Numbered from the stretch's first letter, positions 1 through 9,504 are shown. The stretch is 64,000 nt of DNA from Sporosarcina sp. FSL K6-3457 (GCF_038007285.1 NZ_JBBOWX010000001.1:186001-250000), one strand, 5' to 3'. The notes: generated from the letters alone by a model not told the origin. Made by a program: numbers and translations.

Positions 1-2
1 TA

Positions 3-905
3 CCACTCCTTCATGCGGCGTATATGATTCGGCAATATTATTACGGAAATAAAGTAAAGCTCAATATGATCATCAATACAAAATCAGGCTTATGTCCGGA
101 AAACTGCGGCTATTGTGCACAGTCTATCGTTTCGACAGCACCGATTGAAAAGTATGCCATGATGAAGCAAGAAGAAATTGTCGCAGGTGCGGCGAGGGCG
201 GTGGAGTTGAATGCGGGGACCTATTGTATCGTGGCGAGCGGTAGGGGACCGGTCAATCGCGAGCTTGACATTGTCATTGATTCAGTAAAGGAAATTAAGT
301 CTAAATATCAACAGATGACGGTCTGTGCTTGTCTTGGATTATTGAAACCGGAACAGGCATTACGGTTAAAGGAAGCTGGCGTTGATCGTTATAATCACAA
401 CATCAATACGTCTGCAACACACCATACTAGCATCACAACATCTCATACATTCGATGATCGGGTAAATACAATCGATCTCGTTAAACAGTCCGGTATTTCA
501 CCTTGTTCGGGCGTCATTATCGGTATGCGTGAAACGAAAGAAGATGTCATCTCGATGGCTCGTAGCTTGCATGCAATGGATGCAGATTCAATTCCCGTGA
601 ATTTTTTACATGCTGTAGATGGGACTCCTCTTGGTGGCACGGATGAATTAGCACCCCGTTATTGCTTGAAGGTGCTGTGCTTGTTCAGATTTATGAATCC
701 ATCGAAGGAAATTAGAATTTCTGGCGGGCGTGAAGTAAACTTGCGTAGCTTGCAACCATTTGGCTTATACCCAGCCAACTCGATTTTCATCGGTGATTAT
801 TTAACAACGGCTGGTCAAGAAAGTGACCGTGACCGCCAGATGCTCGAGGATTTAGGATTCGAGGTTGACCTCGAACCGCTTATAAAAGAACCCGTCTCTG
901 TTTGA
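3..905 (+). CDS. bioB: Biotin synthase, 3' part (5' end outside the window)
   Basis: Radical-SAM biotin synthase, which inserts sulfur into dethiobiotin in the last step of biotin synthesis. The frame is open to the left edge and reads PLLHAAYMIRQYYYG before the internal ATG at 24, as expected within a full-length BioB, so the start lies upstream of the window. The radical-SAM cluster motif CPENCGYC (C-x3-C-x2-C) is followed by the conserved NHNINTS block and the C-terminal SGGREVNLR and GDYLTTAG segments. The gene ends in a strong intrinsic terminator. No other biotin gene is visible on this side. Family identity is certain; only the N-terminal residues are missing. Confidence 0.96.
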   Translation, partial: PLLHAAYMIRQYYYGNKVKLNMIINTKSGLCPENCGYCAQSIVSTAPIEKYAMMKQEEIVAGAARAVELNAGTYCIVASGRGPVNRELDIVIDSVKEIKSKYQQMTVCACLGLLKPEQALRLKEAGVDRYNHNINTSATHHTSITTSHTFDDRVNTIDLVKQSGISPCSGVIIGMRETKEDVISMARSLHAMDADSIPVNFLHAVDGTPLGGTDELAPRYCLKVLCLFRFMNPSKEIRISGGREVNLRSLQPFGLYPANSIFIGDYLTTAGQESDRDRQMLEDLGFEVDLEPLIKEPVSV

Positions 906-910
906 ATGAA

Positions 911-951
911 AAAATGGACTTCCTCATAAAGACAAGGAAGTTCATTTTTTA
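911..951 (+). terminator. Intrinsic terminator of bioB
   Basis: A 13-bp stem (AAATGGACTTCCT paired with AGGAAGTTCATTT, one G-U) starts a few bases after the bioB stop codon and runs into a T-rich tract. It separates bioB from the next gene. Confidence 0.9.
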
Positions 952-993
952 TTGGCAAAGAGAACTATTTCCCCCTGCTTTATTTATAAAAAG

Positions 994-1019
994 TGAAACG
1001 ATTTCGTAGTTTAATCGTA
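994..1019 (+). promoter_or_regulatory. Possible ECF-sigma (SigW-type) promoter
   Basis: TGAAAC at 994-999 and CGTA at 1016-1019 are separated by 16 bp, matching the SigW-type consensus of Bacillus (TGAAAC, 16-17 bp, CGTA). It lies about 50 bp before the start of the membrane protein gene at 1066. No equally good SigA promoter was seen in this gap. Assignment to SigW rather than SigX or SigM is inference. Confidence 0.5.
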
Positions 1020-1065
1020 GAAGAGGTATGTGAAAAAATCTTTGCTATAGAAAAGAGTGTTTTAG

Positions 1066-2748
1066 ATGATTAATTTACTTATCTTCTCGATTATTACGGG
1101 TATTGTGTTTAGCTTAATTATTGTCCCGTTTGTGTTGAACAATAAAGAAACGAAAGTGCCGGTCCAGTTTAATAGAGTTGCAGCCCTAGCTAGCACTGCT
1201 GTATTATCTACAGTCATCGTATTCATTTTGTATTATGTCACGAATATGGATCGTAACTGGACGTCTTTATGGGGTCTACTCTTCGTGGTTACTTTGTTGG
1301 GGACTGTTATGGCTGGTAGTAAGGATCGCAAATTGAAGATTGTTTTATTATTAGGAGCAATCGCCTTCGGGGCATATATCTTGAGTGCACCTTTATTCAA
1401 CGCGGATCGGAAATACAAGGCGGTTGAAATGGAGCAGCAGGTGGAAATCAAAGCGTTTGATGAAACAAAAACACCTGCAAGCGTGCCGCCGAAGTTTGCA
1501 CGTAACAAGATGAAAAAATCGTTCAATCAAGTGCCGAATACGAGTTACTATGAGCTTGGTCATTTGCAAATTCAAAAAGTGGGTGACGAATTCGTCTATA
1601 TTGCGCCTGTTGAATTTTCGGGCCTTTTTAAGTGGTGGACTGGGAAAACGACACCGGGCTATTTCACAATGAGTGCGACTGACTCGGCAGATAATCCCAA
1701 ATTTGTGCAGGCTGAGATGACTTATACACCGTCGTCCTATTTCCATAAGCAAATAGAGCGCCATATACGGATGAAAATGCCGAACCTTATTTTTTATGGG
1801 GATGTTCAGCTAGAAATTGATGATGAGGGGAAGCCCCATTATATCCGTTCATATGGGAACTTTATTTCAGCGCGTGACGGTTTTGATGTACAAGGGGTTG
1901 TGGTTGCTGATCCGGCAACGGGCGCTATGAAGCAATATGCACTTGCGGATGTACCTGCGTTTATCGATGGGGCGGTTTCTCCTGAGGCAGTTAGCTTACA
2001 GAATAGTTATTTTGGCAACTATGTTCATGGCTTCTGGAATTCGGTATTCGGGAAGAAAGATGTGAAATTACCTTCAGATGAAGGGACGGAAGCCAATGTG
2101 AGTCCGATTTTTGATGAAAATGGTCATATGTATTACTTCACCGATTTCACAAGTCCAAAAGAAGGCGTCGATTCGATGCTGGGCTATGCCTTGACGGATG
2201 GTCGGACGGGTGAAGCGATGTATTATACAGGTAATCTAGAAGAATCGTATATGGATTCACAAGGTGCTCTCCAGATTATTGAAAAGAAATTTATCGAAAA
2301 GAAATGGTCTGGTGAAATGCCAGTCTTGTACAACTTTTATGGGGAGGCAAGCTGGTTGACGCCGGTGCTTGATTCAAACGGATTTTTGCAAAATTATTTC
2401 ATCATATCGGCTGCAAATCCTGAAATATCGGTGTACGGAAATTCTCCAAATGAAGCTCTAAAATTGTATAAAACGGCGCTTCAACGTGGGGGGAGTACTG
2501 TCGATGGCAGTTCGAGCGCTGAAGAGGCCCAAGCAAAGGTGACTGTCATACGGGTATTTAAGGAACCGGCGGGCGACTTTACGCTCGTTTCGTTTTTGAC
2601 CACGGATGGACGGAACTTCATCGTGTCATCTGAAGCTGTGCCGCTCGCTATTTATATCCAAGAAGGTGATCAGTTGATGATTACGTATCTAGAAACGGGT
2701 GAACTGTTCTTACCAGTGAAGGATTTGACGAATAGCACTGTGAAGTAA
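1066..2748 (+). CDS. Unrecognised membrane protein with large extracytoplasmic region
   Basis: A 560-residue protein I cannot assign to a named family. About residues 3-25, 36-59, 66-83 and 90-110 are hydrophobic and probably form four membrane segments. They are followed by some 450 mostly polar residues containing repeated aromatic-rich strands such as FVYIAPVEFSG and GHMYYFTDF. No lipobox, catalytic motif or known enzymatic domain was seen. It stands alone between two terminators, behind a candidate ECF-sigma promoter, which would suggest a cell-envelope role if confirmed. The ATG at 1066 has only a weak ribosome binding site (AGAGTG), but the hydrophobic N-terminus supports it. Confidence 0.85.
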   Translation: MINLLIFSIITGIVFSLIIVPFVLNNKETKVPVQFNRVAALASTAVLSTVIVFILYYVTNMDRNWTSLWGLLFVVTLLGTVMAGSKDRKLKIVLLLGAIAFGAYILSAPLFNADRKYKAVEMEQQVEIKAFDETKTPASVPPKFARNKMKKSFNQVPNTSYYELGHLQIQKVGDEFVYIAPVEFSGLFKWWTGKTTPGYFTMSATDSADNPKFVQAEMTYTPSSYFHKQIERHIRMKMPNLIFYGDVQLEIDDEGKPHYIRSYGNFISARDGFDVQGVVVADPATGAMKQYALADVPAFIDGAVSPEAVSLQNSYFGNYVHGFWNSVFGKKDVKLPSDEGTEANVSPIFDENGHMYYFTDFTSPKEGVDSMLGYALTDGRTGEAMYYTGNLEESYMDSQGALQIIEKKFIEKKWSGEMPVLYNFYGEASWLTPVLDSNGFLQNYFIISAANPEISVYGNSPNEALKLYKTALQRGGSTVDGSSSAEEAQAKVTVIRVFKEPAGDFTLVSFLTTDGRNFIVSSEAVPLAIYIQEGDQLMITYLETGELFLPVKDLTNSTVK

Positions 2749-2754
2749 TGTGTG

Positions 2755-2792
2755 ACGGAGTACAGGGGAATTCCTCTTGTACTCCGTTTTTT
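2755..2792 (+). terminator. Intrinsic terminator of the membrane protein gene
   Basis: ACGGAGTACA pairs with TGTACTCCGT and is followed by six T. It isolates the upstream gene from the ctsR promoter region. Confidence 0.9.
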
Positions 2793-2852
2793 AAATGGAT
2801 GACTAAACGCTATCTATTCATGCCGATACTAGCGAGGCATAGTGCTTTTCAA

Positions 2853-2882
2853 TTGCAGAACAAACAGAACGTCATGTACAAT
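2853..2882 (+). promoter_or_regulatory. SigA-type promoter of ctsR
   Basis: TTGCAG (2853-2858) and TACAAT (2877-2882) with an 18-bp spacer. The CtsR operator begins two bases after the -10 box, so bound CtsR would cover the transcription start. Confidence 0.7.
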
Positions 2883-2884
2883 TA

Positions 2885-2906
2885 AGTCAAAGATAGTCAA
2901 AGTCAA
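2885..2906 (+). promoter_or_regulatory. CtsR operator upstream of ctsR
   Basis: AGTCAAAGATAGTCAAAGTC and the two following bases match the CtsR heptad direct repeat (RGTCAAANANRGTCAAA) and carry a third partial repeat. Its position just downstream of the -10 box predicts autorepression of the ctsR operon. Confidence 0.92.
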
Positions 2907-2939
2907 CGGCTTATCACCCGGTATGAAAGAGGTGAGGAC

Positions 2940-3410
2940 ATGAGAAATATTTCTGACATTATAGAAGGTTATTTAAAGGCCATCATCGAAGAAGAACGGA
3001 AAGGCGCGATTGAAATTAAGCGTAGCGAAGTTGCGGAGAAGTTTCAATGCGTTCCTTCGCAGATCAATTACGTTATTAAAACCCGTTTTACAGCAGAACG
3101 TGGTTATGCAGTTGAATCGAAGCGTGGCGGCGGTGGGTATATCCGAATTTTTCGTGTGCGGACCAATTCGCGTAAAGAATTGATTGAACATATTTTAGAA
3201 GGGATTCGAACGGGAGTCTCCTTTACGATGGCTGAGGACGTTGTCTACAGGCTGATGGAAGAGGAAGTTATATCAGAGCGTGAATCGAAGCTCATTCTAG
3301 CTGCGGTTGATCGTACGACGCTCTATCAGCCACTTCCAGAACGTGATATCCTGCGTGCACGAATTTTACAGGCGATGCTTGTAACGCTTATTTACGAGCA
3401 ACTAGACTGA
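2940..3410 (+). CDS. ctsR: Transcriptional repressor CtsR
   Basis: Dimeric winged-helix repressor of class III heat-shock genes (clpC, clpP, clpE regulons). The 156-residue length is normal. The N-terminal DNA-binding half contains the beta-wing stretch SKRGGGGYIRIFRV, where the glycine-rich tip acts as temperature sensor in Bacillus CtsR. The C-terminal half is the dimerisation region that McsB targets by arginine phosphorylation. The ATG at 2940 follows GAGGTGAGG. It is first in the ctsR-mcsA-mcsB operon and is preceded by its own operator, so autoregulation is expected. Confidence 0.97.
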   Translation: MRNISDIIEGYLKAIIEEERKGAIEIKRSEVAEKFQCVPSQINYVIKTRFTAERGYAVESKRGGGGYIRIFRVRTNSRKELIEHILEGIRTGVSFTMAEDVVYRLMEEEVISERESKLILAAVDRTTLYQPLPERDILRARILQAMLVTLIYEQLD

Positions 3411-3441
3411 TTGTCAATCTAACTACGATGAGGTGATTTCC

Positions 3442-3996
3442 TTGATATGCGAAAATTGTAAAGAACGACCGGCCTCTGTCATTATTACGCAAGAAAGTGT
3501 GGTTGGCTCAGTGGAGCGTCATTTATGTGATAAATGCGCTTTTCATACACAAACATTCCATTTCGACCCGAATCAGGAACCGTTGTCCATCCAGCAGTTT
3601 CTCTCTCACTGGTTTAGTGGAGCGGATCCGTTTCAGGCGCAGCAACAGGCGCGAGGTGAATCGCAGCCAGGGCTTGAGTGCCCTTCATGTGGTTTGACAT
3701 TCCAAAAATTTCTCGACATCGGAAAGTTCGGTTGTGCAACCTGTTACGACACATTCCGTGAGAAATTGCCGCATGTATTACGAAAACTACACAATGGACA
3801 TTCCATCCACGGAGGCAAAGTTCCGGTGTCATTCAATGAAATGTATGCTGTTAAAAAGAAAATCGAAGAAATTCGTGTGAAGATGAAAGTTGCAATCGAA
3901 GCTGAGCATTTTGAAGAAGCAGCAGCTTTACGTGATGAGGCGAATACACTAAAGCAACACCTTGCCCAGGGAGGTGGAACTAGCGATGTCGATTGA
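3442..3996 (+). CDS. mcsA: McsA, zinc-binding activator of McsB arginine kinase
   Basis: Adaptor that activates the McsB protein-arginine kinase and modulates CtsR. Four CxxC-type pairs are visible (CENC, CDKC, CPSC, CATC), and the C-terminus holds a UVR-like coiled segment (HFEEAAALRDEANTLKQ). I place the start at TTG 3442, giving MICENC, because this matches the MICxxC start of McsA proteins and because AGGTGA at 3431-3436 is correctly spaced. A GTG at 3433 is in frame but overlaps that site. About 184 residues. The 3' end overlaps mcsB by 11 bp, indicating translational coupling. Confidence 0.94.
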   Translation: MICENCKERPASVIITQESVVGSVERHLCDKCAFHTQTFHFDPNQEPLSIQQFLSHWFSGADPFQAQQQARGESQPGLECPSCGLTFQKFLDIGKFGCATCYDTFREKLPHVLRKLHNGHSIHGGKVPVSFNEMYAVKKKIEEIRVKMKVAIEAEHFEEAAALRDEANTLKQHLAQGGGTSDVD

Positions 3997-5074
3997 AAAG
4001 TTTATGCGTAATGCGGTGACAGGTTGGATGACAGCTCATGATGAACATTCGGACATTGTCATGTCAACACGAATCCGGTTGGCGCGCAATTTAACGGGCT
4101 ACCATTTTCCAATTGCGTTCACGGAAGAAGATGCTATGGCGGTCGACAAGGCTGTTGCAGGTGTCTTACTGGATGCTGATGATAGTAAGTATACTTATAC
4201 GAAAGTGGCTGACTTACCCGAACTTGAACGGCAAGTGCTTGTGGAAAAGCACTTGATTAGTCCACATTTGGCCAATCCCGATCGTCAAGGGGCGGTCATT
4301 TTATCGGAAGACGAAACGATAAGTGTCATGGTCAATGAAGAAGATCATATCCGCATTCAATGTATCTATCCAGGGCTACAGCTCGAAGATGCCTACAATC
4401 AGGCCAATGAGGTGGATGATCATTTAGAAAAAGAACTTCCCTATGCGTTTGATGAGGATTTTGGCTATTTGACAAGCTGTCCATCGAATACAGGAACCGG
4501 TATGCGGGCGTCCGTTATGATGCATTTACCGGCCTTGACGATGACGAAGCAAATTGATCGTATCATCCCTGCGATTTCAAGACTCGGTATGGTCGTTCGC
4601 GGTAGCTATGGTGAAGGAAGTGAGGCGCCTGGCAATGTTTATCAAGTCTCTAATCAGACAACACTTGGTAAAACGGAACAAGAGATTCTCGTTGACTTGG
4701 GCAATATTACATCCCGCTTGATAGCACATGAACGGAACTCACGCGAATTGCTACTTGCTAAGTCGCGGGTTGCACTTGAAAATAGGCTTTTCCGTTCACT
4801 TGGTACGATTAGCTATGCTCGTTTGTTGCCGTCGGGAGAGGCGGCACGCTGTCTATCGGATGTTCGACTAGGCATCGATATTGGCATTATCGAGGATATT
4901 GATATGTCTATTTTGAATGAACTGATGATTTTTATGCAGCCTGGATTTTTACAACAATATGCCGATGTGGAATTATCACAGGAAGAACGGGATATATTTA
5001 GAGCGAAACTATTCCGTGAACGACTCCATGCTGAGCGTACATCAGCTTCGGCGGAGAAAAGCAGTGAAGAGTGA
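3986..5074 (+). CDS. mcsB: Protein-arginine kinase McsB
   Basis: Phosphorylates arginines on CtsR and on proteins destined for ClpC-ClpP. It has the phosphagen-kinase-like catalytic fold: RLARN near the N-terminus, VNEEDHIRIQ, and SCPSNTGTGMRAS in the substrate/ATP region. Near the C-terminus ERDIFRAKL fits the phospho-arginine sensing RDxxRA motif. The start is ATG 3986 (MSIEKF) after GGGAGGTGG; it overlaps the end of mcsA. About 362 residues, normal for the family. A separate CtsR-controlled promoter follows it, so clpC need not depend on readthrough from mcsB. Confidence 0.97.
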   Translation: MSIEKFMRNAVTGWMTAHDEHSDIVMSTRIRLARNLTGYHFPIAFTEEDAMAVDKAVAGVLLDADDSKYTYTKVADLPELERQVLVEKHLISPHLANPDRQGAVILSEDETISVMVNEEDHIRIQCIYPGLQLEDAYNQANEVDDHLEKELPYAFDEDFGYLTSCPSNTGTGMRASVMMHLPALTMTKQIDRIIPAISRLGMVVRGSYGEGSEAPGNVYQVSNQTTLGKTEQEILVDLGNITSRLIAHERNSRELLLAKSRVALENRLFRSLGTISYARLLPSGEAARCLSDVRLGIDIGIIEDIDMSILNELMIFMQPGFLQQYADVELSQEERDIFRAKLFRERLHAERTSASAEKSSEE

Positions 5075-5083
5075 GCAAGTGTT

Positions 5084-5112
5084 TTGCGCATACCCTATCA
5101 TTTTAGTATAGT
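5084..5112 (+). promoter_or_regulatory. SigA-type promoter of clpC
   Basis: TTGCGC (5084-5089), 17-bp spacer, TATAGT (5107-5112), starting ten bases after the mcsB stop codon. A CtsR operator begins two bases later, the same layout as at ctsR. Confidence 0.75.
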
Positions 5113-5114
5113 TA

Positions 5115-5136
5115 AGTCAAAGATAGTCAAAGTCAA
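5115..5136 (+). promoter_or_regulatory. CtsR operator upstream of clpC
   Basis: Identical over 25 bp (5112-5136) to the operator region before ctsR (2882-2906), including the heptads AGTCAAA-GAT-AGTCAAA and the trailing GTCAA. It indicates direct repression of clpC by CtsR at its own promoter. Confidence 0.92.
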
Positions 5137-5244
5137 TTTTGATAATAAAGGAGTTCTCGTGTGTCCGGTTGAATACGTATAAATGAGGGAAACTACATTT
5201 TGTCCCTTGGCAGATGAGAAAATTAATTGATTATGATAAAAGGT

Positions 5245-5278
5245 AGGTTATTTAAGCGATAACTCTGCTTAAAAACCT
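5245..5278 (+). other. Hairpin in the clpC 5' leader
   Basis: AGGTTATTTAAGC pairs with GCTTAAAAACCT (12 bp with one bulged A) around a 9-nt loop. No T tract follows; the ribosome binding site AGAAGGAGAGG comes directly after it. The leader is about 160 nt long. It could affect mRNA stability or ribosome access, but no function is shown. Confidence 0.55.
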
Positions 5279-5299
5279 TATAGAAGGAGAGGACTGAAT

Positions 5300-7759
5300 A
5301 TGATGTTTAATCGATTTACACAGCGTGCACAAAAAGTGTTGCAACTTGCCCAAGAAGAAGCGATTCGGATGAAACACGAATCCATCGGAACAGAGCATAT
5401 TTTGCTTGGACTTATACGTGAAGGCGGAGGTATTGCCGCAAAAGCGCTTGAAGCGATAGATGTTAGCTTTGAAACAATCGAACAAGGTGTAGAAAAACTT
5501 GTCGGTGCAGGGACAAAGGAAGTCGGTCCGATCGTTCATTATACGCCGAGAGCTAAAAAGGTCATTGAATTATCGGTAGATGAATCACGTAAACTGGGTC
5601 ATTCTTATATCGGAACAGAGCATATTTTACTTGCGCTTATTCGCGAAGGTGAAGGCGTTGCGGCACGTGTTTTGAACAATGCGGGTGTCAGTCTGAACAA
5701 GGCGCGTCAACAAGTGCTACAGCTGTTAGGTAGTAATGACAGTTCAGCGGGTAGTCAAGGTGTTGCGAATTCTGCATCGACGCCGACATTGGATAGTCTC
5801 GCACGTGATTTAACAGAAATCGCACGTGAAGGTACACTCGATCCAGTTATCGGACGTAGTAAGGAAATTACACGTGTCATCGAAGTGTTAGCGCGTCGTA
5901 CAAAAAACAATCCTGTTCTAATCGGAGAACCGGGTGTTGGGAAAACGGCTATCGCAGAAGGTTTGGCGCAACAAGTTGTGAATAATGAGGTGCCGGAAAT
6001 TCTTCGTGATAAGCGGGTGATGACGCTAGATATGGGGACGGTCGTCGCAGGCACGAAATACCGCGGTGAATTTGAGGACCGCATGAAAAAAGTAATGGAA
6101 GAGATTCGACAAGCAGGCAATATTATTCTGTTCATTGACGAGTTGCATACACTCATTGGCGCAGGTGGAGCTGAAGGTGCAATCGATGCATCTAATATTT
6201 TGAAGCCTTCCCTAGCGCGTGGCGAACTACAATGTATCGGCGCGACAACGCTTGACGAATATCGTAAATATATTGAAAAAGATGCTGCACTTGAAAGGCG
6301 ATTCCAGCCGATTCAAGTCGATGAGCCAACTGTTGATGAAACCATCCAAATCATTTATGGATTGCGTGATCGCTATGAAGCGCATCACCGCGTGAAAATT
6401 ACAGATGCGGCAGTTGAAGCAGCGGCAAAAATGTCGGATCGTTATATTTCCGATCGTTTCCTTCCGGATAAAGCGATTGATTTGATTGATGAGGCAGGCT
6501 CGAAAGTACGCCTTCGTTCATATACAACACCACCGAATTTGAAAGAACTTGAATTGAAATTGGAAGCAATCCGTTCTGAGAAGAACGCAGCTGTCCAAAG
6601 TCAAGAGTTTGAAAAGGCTGCTTCTTTCCGCGACAAGGAACAGAAGATGAAAGAAGAGCTTGAAACAACGAAAACAGCTTGGAAAGAAAAACAAGGGCAA
6701 ACAGAATCGGAAGTGACAGTTAACGAAATCGCAGAAGTGGTAGCGATGTGGACGGGAATTCCGGTTTCTAAAATTGCTGAAACAGAAACGGCAAAATTGC
6801 TAAATATGGAAGAAGTGCTACACGAACGTGTCATTGGTCAAGCGGAAGCAGTGACGGCTATTTCCCGGGCAATACGTCGAGCGCGTGCTGGATTGAAAGA
6901 TCCGAAACGTCCGATTGGGTCGTTCATTTTCCTAGGACCTACGGGCGTCGGGAAAACAGAATTGGCAAGAGCACTTGCGGAAGTCATGTTTGGGGATGAA
7001 GATGCGATGATTCGTGTCGACATGTCTGAGTATATGGAAAAGCACTCGACATCACGTCTTGTTGGATCGCCTCCAGGCTATGTCGGCTATGACGAAGGCG
7101 GCCAGTTGACGGAAAAAGTACGTCGCAAGCCTTATTCAGTTGTACTGTTGGATGAAATTGAAAAAGCGCATCCGGATGTCTTCAATATTCTTCTGCAAGT
7201 ATTGGAAGATGGTCGCTTGACAGATTCTAAAGGTCGCACAGTTGATTTCCGTAACACGGTTGTCATTATGACATCTAATGTGGGTGCTCAAGCATTGAAG
7301 AAAAATCGATATGTCGGCTTCAATTTGCAAGAAGCAGGACAGGATTATAAAGGTATGAAAGAAACGATGCTTGGCGAGTTGAAGAAAGCATTCCGACCGG
7401 AGTTCTTGAATCGTGTCGATGAAATGATTGTTTTCCACTCGCTTGAAAAAGAACATTTACGTAAAATTGTTACATTGATGTCTAATGAGTTAACGAAACG
7501 TCTTGGTGAACAAGATATTGAACTGGCTTTAACAGATGAGGCAAAACTGAAAATTGTTGATGAAGGATACGACCCAGAATATGGTGCTCGTCCATTGCGC
7601 CGAGCTCTCCAGAAGCATGTTGAAGACCGGCTTTCTGAAGAACTCCTAAAAGGGACTGTACTGACAGGTGGAAAAGTGCTTGTAGATGTAGAAGATGGTG
7701 AATTCATCGTCAAGACGGTTGTGGATGAACAGAAAGAACAGGTTGTATTAGAAAAATAA
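5300..7759 (+). CDS. clpC: ATP-dependent Clp protease ATPase subunit ClpC
   Basis: Hsp100 unfoldase that feeds substrates, including arginine-phosphorylated proteins, to ClpP and works with the MecA and McsB adaptors. The N-terminal Clp_N double repeat (about 1-145, binding McsB/MecA/pArg) is followed by AAA domain 1 (Walker [10 protein letters not shown] near residue 209), a UVR-containing middle domain ([15 protein letters not shown]) and AAA domain 2 (Walker [10 protein letters not shown] near 546). 819 residues, a usual length. The start MMFNRF mirrors ClpC of B. subtilis and follows AGAAGGAGAGG. It has its own SigA promoter with CtsR box and a terminator behind it. Confidence 0.98.
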   Translation: MMFNRFTQRAQKVLQLAQEEAIRMKHESIGTEHILLGLIREGGGIAAKALEAIDVSFETIEQGVEKLVGAGTKEVGPIVHYTPRAKKVIELSVDESRKLGHSYIGTEHILLALIREGEGVAARVLNNAGVSLNKARQQVLQLLGSNDSSAGSQGVANSASTPTLDSLARDLTEIAREGTLDPVIGRSKEITRVIEVLARRTKNNPVLIGEPGVGKTAIAEGLAQQVVNNEVPEILRDKRVMTLDMGTVVAGTKYRGEFEDRMKKVMEEIRQAGNIILFIDELHTLIGAGGAEGAIDASNILKPSLARGELQCIGATTLDEYRKYIEKDAALERRFQPIQVDEPTVDETIQIIYGLRDRYEAHHRVKITDAAVEAAAKMSDRYISDRFLPDKAIDLIDEAGSKVRLRSYTTPPNLKELELKLEAIRSEKNAAVQSQEFEKAASFRDKEQKMKEELETTKTAWKEKQGQTESEVTVNEIAEVVAMWTGIPVSKIAETETAKLLNMEEVLHERVIGQAEAVTAISRAIRRARAGLKDPKRPIGSFIFLGPTGVGKTELARALAEVMFGDEDAMIRVDMSEYMEKHSTSRLVGSPPGYVGYDEGGQLTEKVRRKPYSVVLLDEIEKAHPDVFNILLQVLEDGRLTDSKGRTVDFRNTVVIMTSNVGAQALKKNRYVGFNLQEAGQDYKGMKETMLGELKKAFRPEFLNRVDEMIVFHSLEKEHLRKIVTLMSNELTKRLGEQDIELALTDEAKLKIVDEGYDPEYGARPLRRALQKHVEDRLSEELLKGTVLTGGKVLVDVEDGEFIVKTVVDEQKEQVVLEK

Positions 7760-7769
7760 TGAATGAACT

Positions 7770-7817
7770 GGATAGTCCATCCATCGAAAAAATTCGATGG
7801 AATGGGACTGTCCTTTT
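7770..7817 (+). terminator. Intrinsic terminator of clpC
   Basis: Long stem: GGATAGTCC...CATCG pairs with CGATG...GGACTGTCC, followed by TTTT. It ends the heat-shock transcription unit before radA. Confidence 0.85.
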
Positions 7818-7943
7818 CATCTTCATTCATCTGAAGGAAGGCAACCATCGCCGCGTCCCAAAAAGTGTCTTAATTTCTGCAAAGTACGCAGAAATACGAC
7901 AAATCGAACCCTTTGCTGTTCGCTTGGCACTTGTTCGATTCGA

Positions 7944-7976
7944 AATTTGGACGTAATTGCGCCGAGGCGTAATTGA
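7944..7976 (+). repeat. Tail fragment of the dispersed intergenic repeat (before radA)
   Basis: AATTTGGACGTAATTG followed by CGCCGAGGCGTAATTGAT matches the 3' hairpin of the full copies at 11386, 23129, 47536 and 50402. CAATTACGCCGAGGCGTAATTG-type self-complementarity is kept. It ends just before the radA ribosome binding site. Upstream, AATCGAAC and GTTCGATT (about 7902-7940) form a further inverted repeat. Confidence 0.7.
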
Positions 7977-7993
7977 TATATGAGGAGGATTTT

Positions 7994-9367
7994 ATGGCGA
8001 AAAGAAAGACGAAATTCATGTGTAAATCCTGTGGCTATGAATCGCCCAAATGGATGGGTCGTTGCCCGGGATGTGGGGAATGGAATACGATGGATGAGGA
8101 AGTTGAAATCGTTCAAAAAGGCCCGCGTGGCGCATTCCAGCATACTGATAATATACGTCAGAAGGCCATGCCAATTAGTGCCATTGAAACGGTGGAGGAG
8201 CCGCGGATTGATACGGATTTAGATGAGTTAAATCGAGTGCTTGGTGGCGGGGTTGTCCCTGGCTCGCTCGTCCTTATTGGTGGAGATCCAGGAATCGGCA
8301 AGTCCACGCTGTTGTTGCAAGTATCATCGCTACTTGCCAATAAAGGGCAGCGCGTGCTGTATATTTCAGGTGAGGAATCAATACGTCAGACGAAGCTCCG
8401 TGCAGAACGGCTTGGTGTAGCGTCAGATGAACTTTATATTTATGCAGAAACAGATTTGAGTCAAATTCATGAAACGATTGCTAGTGTGGAGCCGCAGTTT
8501 GTTATTGTTGACTCCATTCAAACGGTTCATCATCCTGAGGTGACGTCCGCGCCGGGGAGCGTGTCGCAAGTACGTGAGTGTACAGCTGAATTGATGCGGA
8601 TTGCTAAGACAAAGAATATCGCTATTTTCCTTGTTGGGCATGTCACGAAGGATGGACAAATTGCGGGACCGAGATTACTAGAGCATATGGTGGATACTGT
8701 TCTTTATTTTGAAGGGGAGCGTCATCATACGTACCGAATTTTACGCAGTGTGAAAAACCGGTTCGGTTCGACAAATGAAATTGCTATTTTTGAAATGTTA
8801 CAGTCTGGTTTGAAAGAGGTTTTGAATCCGTCTGAACTGTTCCTGCAGGAAAGGTCACAGGGGGGAGCTGGCTCAACAGTCGTTGCTTCGATGGAAGGTA
8901 CGAGGCCAATCCTTGTTGAAATACAAGCGTTGGTAACTCCATCTAGCTTCAACTATCCGAAGCGAATGGCGACAGGACTTGATCAAAACCGTGTGTCACT
9001 GCTCATGGCGGTGTTGGAAAAGCGGATGGGCATGTTGCTACAGGCACAGGATGCTTATATTAAAGTGGCGGGTGGTGTGAAGTTAGATGAGCCGGCAATT
9101 GACTTGGCTGTGCTAATGAGCATCGTCTCGAGCTATAAAGACACAGCGGCTGGCTTGTCTGATTGTTTTATTGGCGAAGTCGGGCTGACGGGTGAAGTGC
9201 GTCGGGTTTCTCGAATCGAACAGCGTGTGACAGAGGCGGCAAAGCTAGGCTTTGAACGTGCAATCGTTCCGGCATCTAATTTAGGGGGATGGGACTACCC
9301 AGCTGGCATTCGCGTTGTCGGTGTTGAAACGGTTAGCGATGCGCTTAAGCTCGCCTTCTCAAACTAG
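7994..9367 (+). CDS. radA: DNA repair protein RadA (Sms)
   Basis: RecA-like DnaB-type helicase aiding branch migration in homologous recombination and repair. An N-terminal zinc finger ([19 protein letters not shown]) is followed by the ATPase core with Walker [11 protein letters not shown], the family hallmark KNRFGSTNE, and a C-terminal Lon-protease-like domain without obvious catalytic dyad. ATG 7994 after TATGAGGAGG gives 457 residues, matching the family. In B. subtilis disA follows directly; here a hairpin and the PIN/TRAM gene follow instead. Confidence 0.97.
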   Translation: MAKRKTKFMCKSCGYESPKWMGRCPGCGEWNTMDEEVEIVQKGPRGAFQHTDNIRQKAMPISAIETVEEPRIDTDLDELNRVLGGGVVPGSLVLIGGDPGIGKSTLLLQVSSLLANKGQRVLYISGEESIRQTKLRAERLGVASDELYIYAETDLSQIHETIASVEPQFVIVDSIQTVHHPEVTSAPGSVSQVRECTAELMRIAKTKNIAIFLVGHVTKDGQIAGPRLLEHMVDTVLYFEGERHHTYRILRSVKNRFGSTNEIAIFEMLQSGLKEVLNPSELFLQERSQGGAGSTVVASMEGTRPILVEIQALVTPSSFNYPKRMATGLDQNRVSLLMAVLEKRMGMLLQAQDAYIKVAGGVKLDEPAIDLAVLMSIVSSYKDTAAGLSDCFIGEVGLTGEVRRVSRIEQRVTEAAKLGFERAIVPASNLGGWDYPAGIRVVGVETVSDALKLAFSN

Positions 9368-9376
9368 CTTGAGTAC

Positions 9377-9399
9377 AGGGTTGTCGTGCCGACAATCCT
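9377..9399 (+). other. Hairpin after radA
   Basis: AGGGTTGTCG pairs with CGACAATCCT over a 3-nt loop (10 bp, one G-U). There is no clear T tract after it, so termination would be weak. The rest of the 9368-9556 gap holds a possible -10 box and no gene. Confidence 0.5.
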
Positions 9400-9504
9400 G
9401 GATCTCTCGTATATAAATTCTGTTGTTCAAGAAGAAACTTTGGTGTATGCAATGGAGTCCTATTCTATGCGGAAGAAAACTTCGCTATTTATAACTGTTT
9501 ATCA

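Noticed and set aside
5160..5183. Tiny GTG-initiated frame (VCPVEYV) in the clpC leader behind AAGGAG
   Set aside because: Seven codons with a good Shine-Dalgarno, but no conservation can be judged; not enough to call a leader peptide.
7759..7956. 65-codon open frame after clpC
   Set aside because: Runs through the clpC terminator and into the inverted repeat before radA; it has no ribosome binding site.
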